In this document: piece after piece, positions 50,089 to 58,693 of the stretch | How positions within the stretch are numbered: position 1 is the stretch's first letter | Layout of the letters: each line of letters starts with the position of its first letter | NCBI GenBank assembly: GCA_902825775.1 | Contig: CADECF010000004.1 | Coordinates: 160 to 64,159, forward strand | Length of the DNA: 64,000 nucleotides | Direction: 5' to 3' | From: an uncultured Lysobacteraceae bacterium | GTDB taxonomy: Bacteria; Pseudomonadota; Gammaproteobacteria; Xanthomonadales; Xanthomonadaceae | The notes under the pieces: generated by a model | The model's input: the letters and a program-made list of their open reading frames with translations, nothing else | What the model was told of the DNA's origin: nothing | Databases searched by the model: none | Made by a program: the position numbers and the translations under genes

Positions 50089-51557
50089 GCCCTGCCCTCC
50101 AACGCTTTGCGCGCGACCTGCGTATCGTCGAACGGATACTTTTTGCCCGCGATTTCCTGGTAGGTCTCGTGGCCTTTGCCGGCGATCAGCACGATGTCGT
50201 CCGGCCCGGCCTCGCCGATCGCGCCGGCGATGGCGGCGGCGCGGTCGCGCTCGACTACCGCGTCCTGCGGCCGTGCGAACCCTGACACGATCTCGGCGAC
50301 GATCGCATCGCCGTCCTCGCCGCGCGGATTGTCATCGGTGACGTAAACGCGTTCGGCGTGCGTTTCGGCGATAGCCGCCATCAGCGGACGCTTGCCGCGG
50401 TCGCGCTCGCCGCCGCAGCCGAACACGCAGATCAGGCGGCCGCGCAGATGCCCGCGCAGCGACTCCAGCGCCTGCTGCAGCGGATCGGGCTTGTGCGAAT
50501 AGTCCACGACCACCAGCGGCAACACGCCATCGCCGCCGAGGCGGTTCATGCGGCCGGGAATCGCCTGCAATTGCGGTAGCGCCGCTGCGATGGCCTCGGG
50601 CGTTTCGCCGAGCGCGTGCAGCACGCCGGCGACCGCCAGCAGATTGTCGATATTGAAGCGGCCCAGCAGCGGCGATCGCACTGCGAAGCGCTCGTCGCCC
50701 AGCACCAGGTCGAAAGCGATGCCCGAGGCGTCGAGCGCCACGTTCTCGGCACGCACCAGCGCTTGCGCCCGGCCGCGCGCGCTCAGGCCGATGCCGCGCA
50801 CGGATTCGGGCAGTTGCGCCAGCAACGAAACGCCGAACTCGTCGTCCAGATTGATCGCGGCGGCGCGCAAACCCGGCCGTGCGAACAGCTTGGCCTTGGC
50901 TGCGCCGTACGTGGCCATGTCGCCGTGGTAGTCCAGATGGTCGCGGGTGAGATTGGTGAACACCGCGATGTCGTAATGCACCGCGTCCACACGGCCCTGG
51001 TCGAGCGCGTGCGAACTCACTTCCATCGCGACCGCAGCAGCGCCGGCATCGCGCAGGTCGGCGAGCAGCGCATGCATCTGAAGCACCAACGGCGTGGTGA
51101 ATCCGGTCGGGCGCGCGTCGCCGTACAGACCGGCGCCGAGCGTGCCGATGGTGCCGGCGCGTTTGCCTAGCGACTCGAGCGATTGCGCGATCAACTGCAC
51201 GGTCGAGGTCTTGCCGCTGGTGCCGGTCACGCCGACCATCGTCATCGCACGCGAAGGCCGGCCGTGGAATTGATCGGCCATCGTGCCCATACGCGCACGC
51301 AAACCGGGCACGGCGATCGCATCGTCGGGCGCGGGCAATTCTTCGGGCGCCGGCGGCTCGAACAGGATCGCGCTCGCGCCGGCGGCCTTGGCCTGGTCGA
51401 CGAAACCCAAACCGTGCGCGCCGAAACCGGCGATCGCCACGAACGCATCGCCGGCGCGGATATCGCGGCTGTCCAGCACCAGGCCGGTGACGGCGAGATC
51501 CTGCGGTACGTCGGCCACATCGGGCAGCAATTCGGCGAGCAGCATGGCGCGGGTCAT
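50085..51557 (-). CDS. murE: UDP-MurNAc-L-Ala-D-Glu--meso-DAP ligase MurE
   Basis: MurE adds the third residue of the peptide stem. The 490-residue protein has the ATP loop [29 protein letters not shown], and the [15 protein letters not shown] motif, whose DNPR sequence marks meso-diaminopimelate specificity. AAGGGG lies upstream of the ATG, which overlaps the ftsI stop (ATGA). Confidence 0.97.
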   Translation of the reverse strand: MTRAMLLAELLPDVADVPQDLAVTGLVLDSRDIRAGDAFVAIAGFGAHGLGFVDQAKAAGASAILFEPPAPEELPAPDDAIAVPGLRARMGTMADQFHGRPSRAMTMVGVTGTSGKTSTVQLIAQSLESLGKRAGTIGTLGAGLYGDARPTGFTTPLVLQMHALLADLRDAGAAAVAMEVSSHALDQGRVDAVHYDIAVFTNLTRDHLDYHGDMATYGAAKAKLFARPGLRAAAINLDDEFGVSLLAQLPESVRGIGLSARGRAQALVRAENVALDASGIAFDLVLGDERFAVRSPLLGRFNIDNLLAVAGVLHALGETPEAIAAALPQLQAIPGRMNRLGGDGVLPLVVVDYSHKPDPLQQALESLRGHLRGRLICVFGCGGERDRGKRPLMAAIAETHAERVYVTDDNPRGEDGDAIVAEIVSGFARPQDAVVERDRAAAIAGAIGEAGPDDIVLIAGKGHETYQEIAGKKYPFDDTQVARKALEGRA

Positions 51558-53368
51558 TGCCGCGCCCCTTGCGCTGGCGCCAGCACCGGCAGCGAATGCG
51601 CTTCTTCCACGATCGGTGCTGCGGCCATCGGTGCCGGCTTGCCGCCGTTGCGCTTGGCCTCGGCCGCCTGCTGCGCGGCGAGCCAGGTTTCGATATCGTC
51701 CGGCGGCACGTCCATCAGGCGCAGCGCGCCTTCCATCACGTTGCGGAACACCGGTGCCGACACGAAGCCGCCGCCGCCGAATTGCCAGCCCTTGCTGGTG
51801 TCCGGCTCGTTGATCACCACCGCCATCGCGAAGCGCGGGTTGTCCACCGGCACCACGCCGGCGAAAAAGGACACGTACTTGCGCGAATACCCGCCGCCGC
51901 TAGCCAGACGCGCAGTGCCGGTCTTGCCGGCGACGTGATAGCCGAGGATGGCCGCGCGGGTCGCGGTGCCGCCGGGCTCGGTCACCGTCTGCATCATCTT
52001 CATCACTTCGTGAGCGATCGCCGGCTCGAGCACTTCGCGCGCTTCGTTGTCCTGCCCTTTCACGAAGGTCGGCGCGCGCAGTTTGCCGCCGTTGGCCAAC
52101 GCGGCGTAGGCCTGCGCGATCTGGATCGGCGTGGCGGAAATGCCGTAGCCGTAGGACATGGTCTGCTTGGTGGTGCCGCTCCAGCGCGCCGGCACGGGGA
52201 ACAGGCCCGGCACTTCGCCCGGGAAGCCGCTCTGGGTGCTCTGGCCATAGCCGAATCGGCGCAGGAAATCGTAGAAAGTCTGGTTCGACAGGCGCGCGGC
52301 GATCTTGGACACGCCCACGTTCGAGCTCTTGCGGATCACGCCGGTGGTGTCGAGCACGCCGTAGTTATGGGTGTCGGTGGTGCGGTAGCGGCCGTTCGGG
52401 ATCCAGCCCGGATTGGTGTCGAACGTCGAGCGCGGCGTGATGACGCCGGCTTCCAAGCCGGCGGCCACGGTCAGCGGCTTCATCGTCGAGCCCGGCTCGA
52501 TCACATCGGTCACCGCGCGATTGCGGTGGGTGTCCCGATTGCCGGCTTCGACCGCGTTGGGGTTGTACGAAGGCAGGTTCGCCATCGCCAGCACTTCGCC
52601 CGAAGCGATGTCCAAGACTACGGTCGAGCCGCTGCTCGCGCCGGACTCCAGCAACGCGTTCTTCAGCTCGCGGTATGCGAGGTACTGAATACGGCGGTCG
52701 ATGGTGAGGGTGAGATCCTTGCCCGGCTGCGCCGCCTTGATCAGGTCCACGTTCTCGACGATGCGGCCGCGGTTGTCGCGGATCACGCGCTTGCTGCCCG
52801 GCGTGCCGCGCAGCCATTCGTCGAACGCGAGCTCCAGGCCTTCCTGGCCGTGGTCGTCGATGTCGGTGAAGCCCAGCACGTGCGCCATCGCTTCGCCCTG
52901 CGGGTAGAAACGGCGGAATTCGCGTTGCGAGGCCACGCCCGGTATGTCGAGCGCCACGATCTTCTTCGCCGCCACCGGGCTGATGCGGCGCTTGAGCCAC
53001 ATGAATTCCTTGCCGGCGCGCTGCGAGACTTTGCGCGTCAGATAGTCGGTCGGCACGCCTAGCGCCTTGGCAAGCTCCGGCAGGCGCGCGGGATTCTTCA
53101 TCAATTCCTGCGGATCGGCCCAAACGGATTCCACCGGCGAGGACACGGCCAGCGGCTCGCCGTTGCGGTCGGTGATCATCCCGCGCGAAACCGGGATTTC
53201 GATGTCGCGCAGGAAGCGCGCATTGCCCTGCTTCTGGTAGAAATCGTTGTCGATCAGCTGCAGATCCACGGCGCGGCCGACCAGCGCCAGCGAGCACAGG
53301 CCGAGCGCGCCGGCGACCATCGCCAGCCGGGCGCGGAGATTGAACTGGGCGCGGTTGCGCGGCTTCAT
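51554..53368 (-). CDS. ftsI: septal transpeptidase FtsI (PBP3)
   Basis: FtsI is the class B penicillin-binding protein of the septum. The 604-residue protein has one membrane helix (about 16-36), a pedestal domain and the transpeptidase domain with the active-site Ser294 in STMK, the SSN motif ([11 protein letters not shown]) and [11 protein letters not shown]. Length is normal. The start overlaps the ftsL stop (ATGA). The C-terminal 40 residues after the domain are variable. Confidence 0.98.
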   Translation of the reverse strand: MKPRNRAQFNLRARLAMVAGALGLCSLALVGRAVDLQLIDNDFYQKQGNARFLRDIEIPVSRGMITDRNGEPLAVSSPVESVWADPQELMKNPARLPELAKALGVPTDYLTRKVSQRAGKEFMWLKRRISPVAAKKIVALDIPGVASQREFRRFYPQGEAMAHVLGFTDIDDHGQEGLELAFDEWLRGTPGSKRVIRDNRGRIVENVDLIKAAQPGKDLTLTIDRRIQYLAYRELKNALLESGASSGSTVVLDIASGEVLAMANLPSYNPNAVEAGNRDTHRNRAVTDVIEPGSTMKPLTVAAGLEAGVITPRSTFDTNPGWIPNGRYRTTDTHNYGVLDTTGVIRKSSNVGVSKIAARLSNQTFYDFLRRFGYGQSTQSGFPGEVPGLFPVPARWSGTTKQTMSYGYGISATPIQIAQAYAALANGGKLRAPTFVKGQDNEAREVLEPAIAHEVMKMMQTVTEPGGTATRAAILGYHVAGKTGTARLASGGGYSRKYVSFFAGVVPVDNPRFAMAVVINEPDTSKGWQFGGGGFVSAPVFRNVMEGALRLMDVPPDDIETWLAAQQAAEAKRNGGKPAPMAAAPIVEEAHSLPVLAPAQGARQ

Positions 53369-53631
53369 GGGCGCACCACCACGATCTCGTCGGCTTCCGG
53401 GAATTTCATGCCGAGCTTGTTGCGCGCGATCTGGTCGATGCGGTTGCTCTCTGCCCAGGTCGCCTGCTCCAACTGCAGCCGGCCGAATTCGATGTTGAGC
53501 GCATCGCGCGCCTTTTCCAGTTTGGTCAGCTCGACGAACAGCTGCCGGTGCTGATGGCGCGCATACACCACCAGGATCGCGCTGCCGATGTTGGCGGCGA
53601 TCAGCAGGGCCAGGAGTACGCGCAGGCTCAT
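53365..53631 (-). CDS. ftsL: cell division protein FtsL
   Basis: FtsL is the small bitopic protein of the FtsQLB complex. The 88-residue product has a membrane helix (about 4-22, [21 protein letters not shown]), then a periplasmic coiled coil ([20 protein letters not shown]) and the [19 protein letters not shown] segment that recalls FtsL of related species. GGAGG lies 7 nt upstream, and the gene overlaps rsmH and ftsI by 4 nt each. Confidence 0.95.
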   Translation of the reverse strand: MSLRVLLALLIAANIGSAILVVYARHQHRQLFVELTKLEKARDALNIEFGRLQLEQATWAESNRIDQIARNKLGMKFPEADEIVVVRP

Positions 53632-54590
53632 GCGGCCTCCGCCAGTTTTTCGGCCACCCGCAGCACCGCACTGCGCGCGCGCGGATTGGCCGCGGTTTCG
53701 GCCGCACCGGCCTTCTGCGCATCGCCGATCGCGCGCAAGGTCGGCACGAAAGTTTCGGCCTCCGGCAAGCGGCGATTGGCCGGCGGTGCCTTCGCATGCT
53801 TGGCGATGAAACGCTTGACGATGCGGTCTTCCAGCGAATGGAAGCTGATCACCGCCAGCCGGCCTTGCGGCTTGAGTGCGGCGTGCGCGGCGTCGAGGCC
53901 GGCTTCCAGATCGGCCAATTCGCGATTGATATGGATGCGGATCGCCTGGAACGAACGCGTCGCCGGATGGATCTCTTGCTTGCCGCGCGGCATCGCCGAT
54001 GCGATCAGTTGCGCGAGCTCGCCGGTGCGTTCGATCGGCTGCTGCGCGCGGCGCGCGACGATGGTCCGCGCGATGCGCCGGCTCATGCGCTCTTCGCCGT
54101 AGGTCCACAGCACGTCGGCGATGTCCTGCTCGGACGCGCTCGCCAGCCATTGCGCCGCGCTCTGGCCGCTGTCGGAATCCATGCGCATGTCGAGCGGGCC
54201 GTCTTTGCCGAAGCTGAAGCCGCGTTCGGCGACGTCGAGTTGCGGGGACGAAACGCCCAGGTCGAACAGGATGCCGTCGAGGCCGGCTGCGGCCGCTTCC
54301 CAATGCGCGAAGTCGACGAAACTGCCGCGATGGATGGAGACGCGGGGATCCGTGCCGAACTCGCGCTCGGCCACCGCAATCGCCTCGGGATCCTTGTCCA
54401 TCAGCAGCAGCCGCCCTCCCGTGCCCAGCCTTTGCAGCACGCCGCGCGCATGGCCGCCGCGACCGAACGTGCCGTCCAGATAAGTTCCGTCTTCGACCAC
54501 CCGCAGCCCTTCCATGACCTGCTCGTACATCACCGGTAAGTGCTGCACAGGAAGGTGGGCGGACCGGCTATCCGCGCCACCCGCCGTCAC
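53628..54590 (-). CDS. rsmH: 16S rRNA m4C1402 methyltransferase RsmH
   Basis: RsmH (MraW) methylates N4 of C1402 in 16S rRNA; the 2'-O partner RsmI is encoded at 58694 in this window. The 320-residue protein has HLPVMYEQV, the SAM loop [27 protein letters not shown] and [18 protein letters not shown]. The conserved part begins around residue 18. The GTG at 54590 overlaps the mraZ stop (GTGA) and is the most likely start, although an ATG further in (MYEQ) cannot be excluded. Confidence 0.94.
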   Translation of the reverse strand: MTAGGADSRSAHLPVQHLPVMYEQVMEGLRVVEDGTYLDGTFGRGGHARGVLQRLGTGGRLLLMDKDPEAIAVAEREFGTDPRVSIHRGSFVDFAHWEAAAAGLDGILFDLGVSSPQLDVAERGFSFGKDGPLDMRMDSDSGQSAAQWLASASEQDIADVLWTYGEERMSRRIARTIVARRAQQPIERTGELAQLIASAMPRGKQEIHPATRSFQAIRIHINRELADLEAGLDAAHAALKPQGRLAVISFHSLEDRIVKRFIAKHAKAPPANRRLPEAETFVPTLRAIGDAQKAGAAETAANPRARSAVLRVAEKLAEAA

Positions 54591-55033
54591 AACTGCAAAT
54601 CGAGCATGTCCTCGCCCAGATCCGCGTCGCCGATGGTCTGGCGGATCTGCGCGTGGTGCGCCTGCTCGCTCCACAGTTCGAATTTGTCGCCCATGCCCAG
54701 CAGCACGGCTTTTTTCTCGATGCCGACCGCGCTGCGGTGGCTGGCCGGCACGCTGATGCGGCCGCTGCCGTCGGGCTCGACGAAGCTCGCCGCGCCGACC
54801 AGTTTCAGTTGAAGGTTGCGGCTGACGCTCTTGGTGCGCGGCAGCGCGTTGATCTGGTCGCGCACGCGCTCCCAGACCGGCTGCGGGTAGAGGTAGAGGC
54901 TGCCGGCCTCGAACGGGTTGTAGGTGAGCACCAGCCGGTTGCCGCATTCGCGGGCGACAAGATCCCGATAGCCAGTGGGGATCGCCAGCCGGCCCTTGTC
55001 GTCGATCGTGATGGCGGTCTCGCCCTGGAACAC
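54587..55033 (-). CDS. mraZ: transcriptional regulator MraZ
   Basis: MraZ is the AbrB-like repressor of the dcw operon. From the GTG at 55033 the product is 148 residues, starting [18 protein letters not shown] after the initiator, exactly as family members begin, with a second MraZ repeat at about 80-130 ([18 protein letters not shown]). An ATG 14 codons upstream (55075, MLKPAEDG) is an alternative, but those residues are not typical. Three phased TGGGN boxes lie upstream, pointing to autoregulation. It heads the 15-gene cluster. Confidence 0.93.
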   Translation of the reverse strand: MFQGETAITIDDKGRLAIPTGYRDLVARECGNRLVLTYNPFEAGSLYLYPQPVWERVRDQINALPRTKSVSRNLQLKLVGAASFVEPDGSGRISVPASHRSAVGIEKKAVLLGMGDKFELWSEQAHHAQIRQTIGDADLGEDMLDLQL

Positions 55034-55080
55034 ACAGCCGTCCGGTTCTTGCCCGTCTTCGGCGGGCTTCAGCATCGGAA

Positions 55081-55105
55081 AACCACAAAAACCCAGGTTT
55101 CCCCA
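55081..55105 (-). promoter_or_regulatory. three phased MraZ boxes
   Basis: On the minus strand TGGGG (55101-55105), TGGGT (55091-55095) and TGGTT (55081-55085) are separated by 5 nt each, a 10-bp period. MraZ of E. coli binds TGGGN repeats with 5-nt spacers, so this is the expected autoregulatory operator; here it lies just downstream of the predicted transcription start. Confidence 0.75.
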
Positions 55106-55114
55106 CGAGATGCC

Positions 55115-55143
55115 ACCTTAGGAGTGCCTCACAGGGTTGTCAA
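55115..55143 (-). promoter_or_regulatory. sigma-70 promoter of the dcw operon (mraZ)
   Basis: On the minus strand TTGACA (55138-55143), 17 nt, TAAGGT (55115-55120). The -35 is a perfect consensus and the spacing is ideal; the -10 is moderate. Transcription would start near 55108, directly before the MraZ boxes. Confidence 0.75.
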
Positions 55144-55213
55144 CAACTTTCAAGTCCGAATTTCGCTAGGCGCGTCAAGGACTTGCAGCAAACTTCAGAG
55201 ACTTGTTCAAGCT

Positions 55214-55222
55214 TTATCCACA
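55214..55222 (+). promoter_or_regulatory. DnaA box consensus in the mraZ upstream region
   Basis: TTATCCACA, the exact high-affinity DnaA 9-mer, lies about 70 bp upstream of the mraZ -35 element. A single 9-mer can arise by chance; binding is inference. Confidence 0.45.
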
Positions 55223-55235
55223 AGCTGCTGTTTCG

Positions 55236-55277
55236 TCTCAAATTTTGAGATTTGTCAAATTCTCACGCATGGTGAGA
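55236..55277. promoter_or_regulatory. paired TCTCA/TGAGA inverted repeats
   Basis: TCTCAAATTTTGAGA (55236-55250) and TCTCAC-N5-GTGAGA (55261-55277) share TCTCA/TGAGA half-sites, and TTTCGTCTC occurs twice around them. They look like two operators for one dimeric regulator between the divergent promoters. Confidence 0.45.
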
Positions 55278-55485
55278 CTTTCGTCTCGGCTTATGAATAC
55301 GTCTTGCTGCGTCGCAACAATTCATAATATTGAACAAATTTGGGACAACCATCGGCTCATATCGATGATTGTTGCATTAGATGGCATCCATCCGATTTCT
55401 CCGACGGCGGTCGTGCGAGGTTGCACAAATGGTTAATGCGCCGCTTGCTACGAATGTCACGCCCCTGCCAACGGAGATTTGGACA

Positions 55486-56046
55486 ATGACCACACGCCGG
55501 ATGCTGTCGCTGCTCGCCCTTTGCTTGCTTGCCGCTTGCAAGCAGCCATCGCCCGATACAAGCGCAACACAGTCCGCGGCCGATACGTCCGGCGCCGCCA
55601 CCGAAGCGGCAACACCACCGAATCCAACCGTCGCACCGCAACCAACAGCGCCTCCTCCGGCTGCGGGGCCGATCGCCACGCAGATCGGCCCGAAAGGCTC
55701 GCAATGGGACCTGTCCAAAGTCGCCGTGACCGGAAACGTGTTGACCGTGCAGTTCAACGTCCGCACCGGCGAAGAAAACCTGTGGAATCCGTCGCTGCCG
55801 CTGAGCGATGTCAGCGTCGTGGACGACGCCACTTCGCAACGCTACAGCCCGCTGAAGGACAATTCCGGCAAGCCGATGGCGGCTCCGTTGAATACGATCA
55901 ATGACCAGAAGCTCAAGCTCGACATCAAGAAGAATTCGAGCGGCGTGATCTGGGTCAAATTCCCGGCGCCGCCGGCGACGTCGCAGACCGTTTCGATCAA
56001 CATTCCGGAAGTCGCTCCCTTCGACGGCGTGGCGATCCAGCGATGA
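55486..56046 (+). CDS. predicted lipoprotein of unknown function
   Basis: I recognise no domain. The 186-residue precursor has a signal peptide with a good lipobox (LLAAC, Cys18) and a Thr/Ala/Pro-rich linker (20-65). A beta-rich domain (about 70-186, WDLSKVAVTGNVLTVQFNVR, then LPLSDVSVVDDATSQRYSPL, VIWVKFPAPP, VSINIPEVAPFDGVAIQR) has an immunoglobulin-like pattern of short strands. The ATG at 55486 has GGAG 11 nt upstream and gives the signal peptide directly at the N-terminus, so the longer frame is rejected. It overlaps the OmpA-like gene by 4 nt (ATGA), suggesting a two-protein envelope unit. Confidence 0.85.
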   Translation: MTTRRMLSLLALCLLAACKQPSPDTSATQSAADTSGAATEAATPPNPTVAPQPTAPPPAAGPIATQIGPKGSQWDLSKVAVTGNVLTVQFNVRTGEENLWNPSLPLSDVSVVDDATSQRYSPLKDNSGKPMAAPLNTINDQKLKLDIKKNSSGVIWVKFPAPPATSQTVSINIPEVAPFDGVAIQR

Positions 56047-56663
56047 AATTTCTATTGCCGATTGCGCTGATCGGGCTTGCCTGCGGCTGCTCGCGGCCGG
56101 ATGCGTCCGCAGGGCCGCAGCAGGAAGCCCGTCAGCCGAATTCCGAATCGACCCCGCCGCCATCGGCGCCGTCCCAAGACAATGCACAATCACCGGTTGC
56201 GCAAGGTTCTGCTTTGACCGGAAACGTCAGCGCACTCGCCGGCGACGTCTCGCAATTGCGAGGCCTGGTCGACAAGCTCGGCGGCGAGATTCGCGAGAGC
56301 GAAATCTATGTCGCATTGCCGGCGGACACGCTGTTCGATTTCGACAAGGCCGAAATCCGCCCGGGCGCCGAAGCCGACCTGCGCACGCTTGCCGAGTTGA
56401 TAGGCAAGACCCAGGGTACCGTGCAGCTCAAGGGATACACCGATGCCAAGGGCGAGGACGCCTACAACCTGGGGTTGTCCAAGCGCCGCGCCGACGCGGT
56501 CAAGACCTGGTTGGCAGCGCACGGCGTGCCGGACGCACGCCTGCAGGCGGCCGGTTTCGGCGAAGCCGATCCGGTCGCGCCAAACCATAAGTCCGACGGC
56601 AAGGACGACCCCGAAGGGCGAGCGAAGAATCGTCGCGTGGAGGCGATCATTCCGCGAAGCTGA
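56043..56663 (+). CDS. OmpA-family peptidoglycan-binding lipoprotein
   Basis: The 206-residue precursor has a short signal peptide ending at a cysteine (Cys16 in LACGC, a slightly unusual lipobox), a Pro/Gln/Ser-rich linker (20-60), a short helix (62-85) and a C-terminal OmpA-like domain. That domain contains LFDFDKAEIRPGAEADL, LKGYTDAKGEDAYNLGLSKR and NRRVEAIIP, with the Asp and Arg that bind diaminopimelate. It should be an outer-membrane lipoprotein anchored to the cell wall. It is co-translated with the preceding unknown lipoprotein and transcribed away from the dcw cluster. Confidence 0.93.
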   Translation: MKFLLPIALIGLACGCSRPDASAGPQQEARQPNSESTPPPSAPSQDNAQSPVAQGSALTGNVSALAGDVSQLRGLVDKLGGEIRESEIYVALPADTLFDFDKAEIRPGAEADLRTLAELIGKTQGTVQLKGYTDAKGEDAYNLGLSKRRADAVKTWLAAHGVPDARLQAAGFGEADPVAPNHKSDGKDDPEGRAKNRRVEAIIPRS

Positions 56664-56692
56664 TAAGCGGCCGAACGCCACGAGCGAGATCA

Positions 56693-56720
56693 AGAGCTCG
56701 CGGCTGAAGCCGCTCCCACG
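56693..56720. repeat. single REP half-element
   Basis: AAGAGCTCGCGGCTGAAGCCGCTCCCAC-type unit without an inverted partner, 30 bp after the OmpA-like gene. Confidence 0.75.
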
Positions 56721-56763
56721 AAAAGCAGAAAGCCGATCGCGAGAAGCTAGACAAAAGGAATAG

Positions 56764-56782
56764 CCCCCTTTAGTAAAGGGGG
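56764..56782. repeat. C/G-rich 19-bp palindrome
   Basis: CCCCCTTTA-G-TAAAGGGGG, a perfect palindrome of the class at 16-36 and 12847-13044, followed by CGCGCGACAGCGCG. Confidence 0.7.
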
Positions 56783-56819
56783 CGCGCGACAGCGCGGGGA
56801 ATTGGAAACACATAGCGGG

Positions 56820-56868
56820 CCCAAATTTTAGCTTCACCAAAATTTGGGGTTTTCAATGCGTAGCATTG
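56820..56868. terminator. two hairpins at the 3' end of rnpB
   Basis: CCCAAATTTT/AAAATTTGGG (56820-56848, 9-nt loop) and CAATGC/GCATTG (56854-56868, 3-nt loop) lie directly after the rnpB 3' end. On the minus strand the first stem is followed by AAAA rather than T-runs, so termination may need Rho or processing. Confidence 0.5.
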
Positions 56869-56877
56869 GAAACGCGA

Positions 56878-57230
56878 GGCGGAGCCGGCCGTTAAGCCGG
56901 GTTCTGTCGTGGACAGTCATTCCTCTAGGCGCATCGTCGCCGATACGCTCAAGCAACCTACCCGGAGACACCGCGGGCCGCGGCATAGTCTCCCTATTTG
57001 GTCTTGCTCCCGGTGGGGTTTGCCGTGCCGGTCCGTTACCGGACTCGCGGTGCGCTCTTACCGCACCATTTCACCCTTGCCACGCATTCCGAAGAACCGT
57101 TCGGCGGTATCTTTCTGTTGCACTTTCCGTCGGCTCGCGCCGCCCAGGCGTTACCTGGCACCGTGCCCTGTGGAGCCCGGACTTTCCTCGGCACCCTTGC
57201 GGGTGACGCGACTGCCTGGCCGACTCCGCC
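56878..57230 (-). ncRNA. rnpB: RNase P RNA (bacterial type A)
   Basis: RnpB is the catalytic RNA that trims tRNA 5' ends. Read on the minus strand, the 353-nt RNA has the P1 helix formed by its ends (GGCGGAG at the 5' end with CTCCGCC at the 3' end), the universally conserved GAGGAAAGTCCGGGCTCC block and AGGGTGAAATGGTGCGGTAA. It also has the GGTAAACCCCACC-type segment and the 3' conserved AGAGGAATGACTGTCCACGAC region. Ends are set by the P1 pairing and are good to a few bases. Confidence 0.95.
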
Positions 57231-57236
57231 GCGCCT

Positions 57237-57242
57237 ATTATC
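57237..57242 (-). promoter_or_regulatory. extended -10 element of rnpB
   Basis: On the minus strand TGCGATAAT: a near-consensus -10 (GATAAT) with the extended TGn motif, 7 nt before the rnpB 5' end. No good -35 is visible, as expected for an extended -10 promoter. Confidence 0.6.
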
Positions 57243-57278
57243 GCACGCGGGCCCTTCAGCCGCGGAAAGCCCGCTTTT

Positions 57279-57352
57279 TGTAGAGTCGAGCTTGCTCGAC
57301 TGCTCTTATCGCCATCTGGTATGAAAAGCAGTCGAGCAAGCTCGACTCTACA
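57279..57352. repeat. REP doublet at the chrA 3' end
   Basis: GTAG-headed inverted arms with core GTCGAGC-TT-GCTCGAC (left from 57279, right to 57352), perfectly complementary over about 26 bp. The TAG stop codon of chrA is part of the GTAG head of the right arm. Confidence 0.88.
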
Positions 57353-58589
57353 GAGCGCGAGGCAATGTGCTGGCGAGTAGGCCGAGCACAGCCATTCCCA
57401 GGACGACCAGCCACGGCGGCAGTTTCCAACGGATCAGCGCGACCACGCCCAGCACGACCAGCGCCAGATCGCCGGGGCCGTGCACCGCGCTGGTCCAGAC
57501 CGGCCGGTACAGAGCCGCCAGCAATAATCCGACCACGGCGGCGTTGATGCCGGCCAATGCCGCCTGCATGCGGACGTTGCGGCGCAATTCCTCCCAGAAC
57601 GGCGACACGCCGACGACCAGCAGGAACGAGGGCAGGAAGATCGCCAGCAAACAAAGCAAACCGCCCCGCCATCCGCCCGGCCCCGCCGTGAGGGACGCGC
57701 CGAGAAAAGCGGCGAAGGTGAACAACGGTCCCGGTACTGCCTGCGCGGCACCGTAACCGGCCAGGAAAACATCGTCGGTGATCCAGCCGACCGGCACCAC
57801 CGCCGCCTGCAGCAACGGCAGCACCACATGGCCGCCGCCGAATACGAGCGCACCGGCGCGGTAGAACGCCGAAAATACAGCCAGACCTTCAAGCGGCCAG
57901 ATGCGCGTAGCCAACGGCAGGGCCAGCAACAGTGCGAAGAAGAGCGCAAGCGATACCGCGCCGAAGCGCCGCGATACGCGGGTCGGCAAGGCATCGTGCG
58001 GCGCCGATGCGACGCGTCGTAAAAACAATATTCCGATGATGCCGCCGAATACGATCACACCCACCTGACCCCAGGCATCGGGCCGCAGCAACACGGCGAC
58101 CGCCGCCAGTATCGCGATCGCGATCCGCGGCCGATCCGGGCAGAGCGTGCGCGCCATCCCCCATACCGCCTGCGCGACTACCGCGACCGCGACCAGCATC
58201 AAGCCATGCACCGCGCCCGGCGACCATTGCATGCCCCAGGCCGAGGCCGCCTGCGCAAACAGGATCAGCGCGATCGCCGACGGCAACGTGAAGCCGCACC
58301 AAGCCGCCAAGGCGCCGCGCATGCCGCCGCGCGCGAGGCCGATCGCGATGCCGGCCTGACTGCTCGCGGGGCCCGGAAGGAACTGGCAGAGCGCGATCAA
58401 GTCGGCGTAGCTGCGTTCGGAGAGCCAGTGTCGCCGCACCACGAATTCGTCGCGGAAATAACCCAGGTGCGCGATCGGGCCGCCGAACGAGGTCAACCCC
58501 AATCGCAGGAATACGAGGAATATCGTCCAGGCGCTGTCGTGCGCCCGATCGGCGGCACCGGTTCCGTTTTCAGTCACGGGACGGAACAT
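57348..58589 (-). CDS. chrA: chromate transporter ChrA
   Basis: ChrA (CHR superfamily) exports chromate across the inner membrane. The 413-residue protein has two homologous CHR halves: the first with FLRLGLTSFGGPIAHLGYFRDEF (about 28-50) and CQFLPGPASSQ, the second with GGGHVVLPLL and AAQAVPGPLFTFAAFLGA (about 255-310), and about ten membrane helices. The long bidomain form is complete. It stands alone between REP doublets; a role in chromate resistance is the family function, not shown here. The stop codon lies inside a REP element. Confidence 0.92.
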   Translation of the reverse strand: MFRPVTENGTGAADRAHDSAWTIFLVFLRLGLTSFGGPIAHLGYFRDEFVVRRHWLSERSYADLIALCQFLPGPASSQAGIAIGLARGGMRGALAAWCGFTLPSAIALILFAQAASAWGMQWSPGAVHGLMLVAVAVVAQAVWGMARTLCPDRPRIAIAILAAVAVLLRPDAWGQVGVIVFGGIIGILFLRRVASAPHDALPTRVSRRFGAVSLALFFALLLALPLATRIWPLEGLAVFSAFYRAGALVFGGGHVVLPLLQAAVVPVGWITDDVFLAGYGAAQAVPGPLFTFAAFLGASLTAGPGGWRGGLLCLLAIFLPSFLLVVGVSPFWEELRRNVRMQAALAGINAAVVGLLLAALYRPVWTSAVHGPGDLALVVLGVVALIRWKLPPWLVVLGMAVLGLLASTLPRAL

Positions 58590-58593
58590 GCTT

Positions 58594-58662
58594 TGTAGAG
58601 CGGGGCTTGCTTCGCTGCTCTTGATTCAAGGCGAAAAGCAGCGGAGCAAGCTCCGCTCTACA
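58594..58662. repeat. REP doublet between chrA and rsmI
   Basis: GTAG-headed doublet with right core GCGGAGC/GCTCCGC intact and left core altered by two changes (GCGGGGC/GCTTCGC). It is the same family as 40723-40796. Confidence 0.85.
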
Positions 58663-58693
58663 AGGCAACATCGCAGCTCCGATGGCCATTCGG

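Larger units (their letters stand above)
55076..55485. other. divergent control region between mraZ and the lipoprotein pair
   Basis: A 410-bp AT-rich gap. It holds the MraZ boxes (55081-55105), the mraZ promoter (55115-55143), a perfect DnaA box TTATCCACA (55214-55222), two inverted repeats (55236-55250 and 55261-55277), and the upstream region of the rightward lipoprotein gene with GGAG at 55472. No gene is seen in it. Confidence 0.75.
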
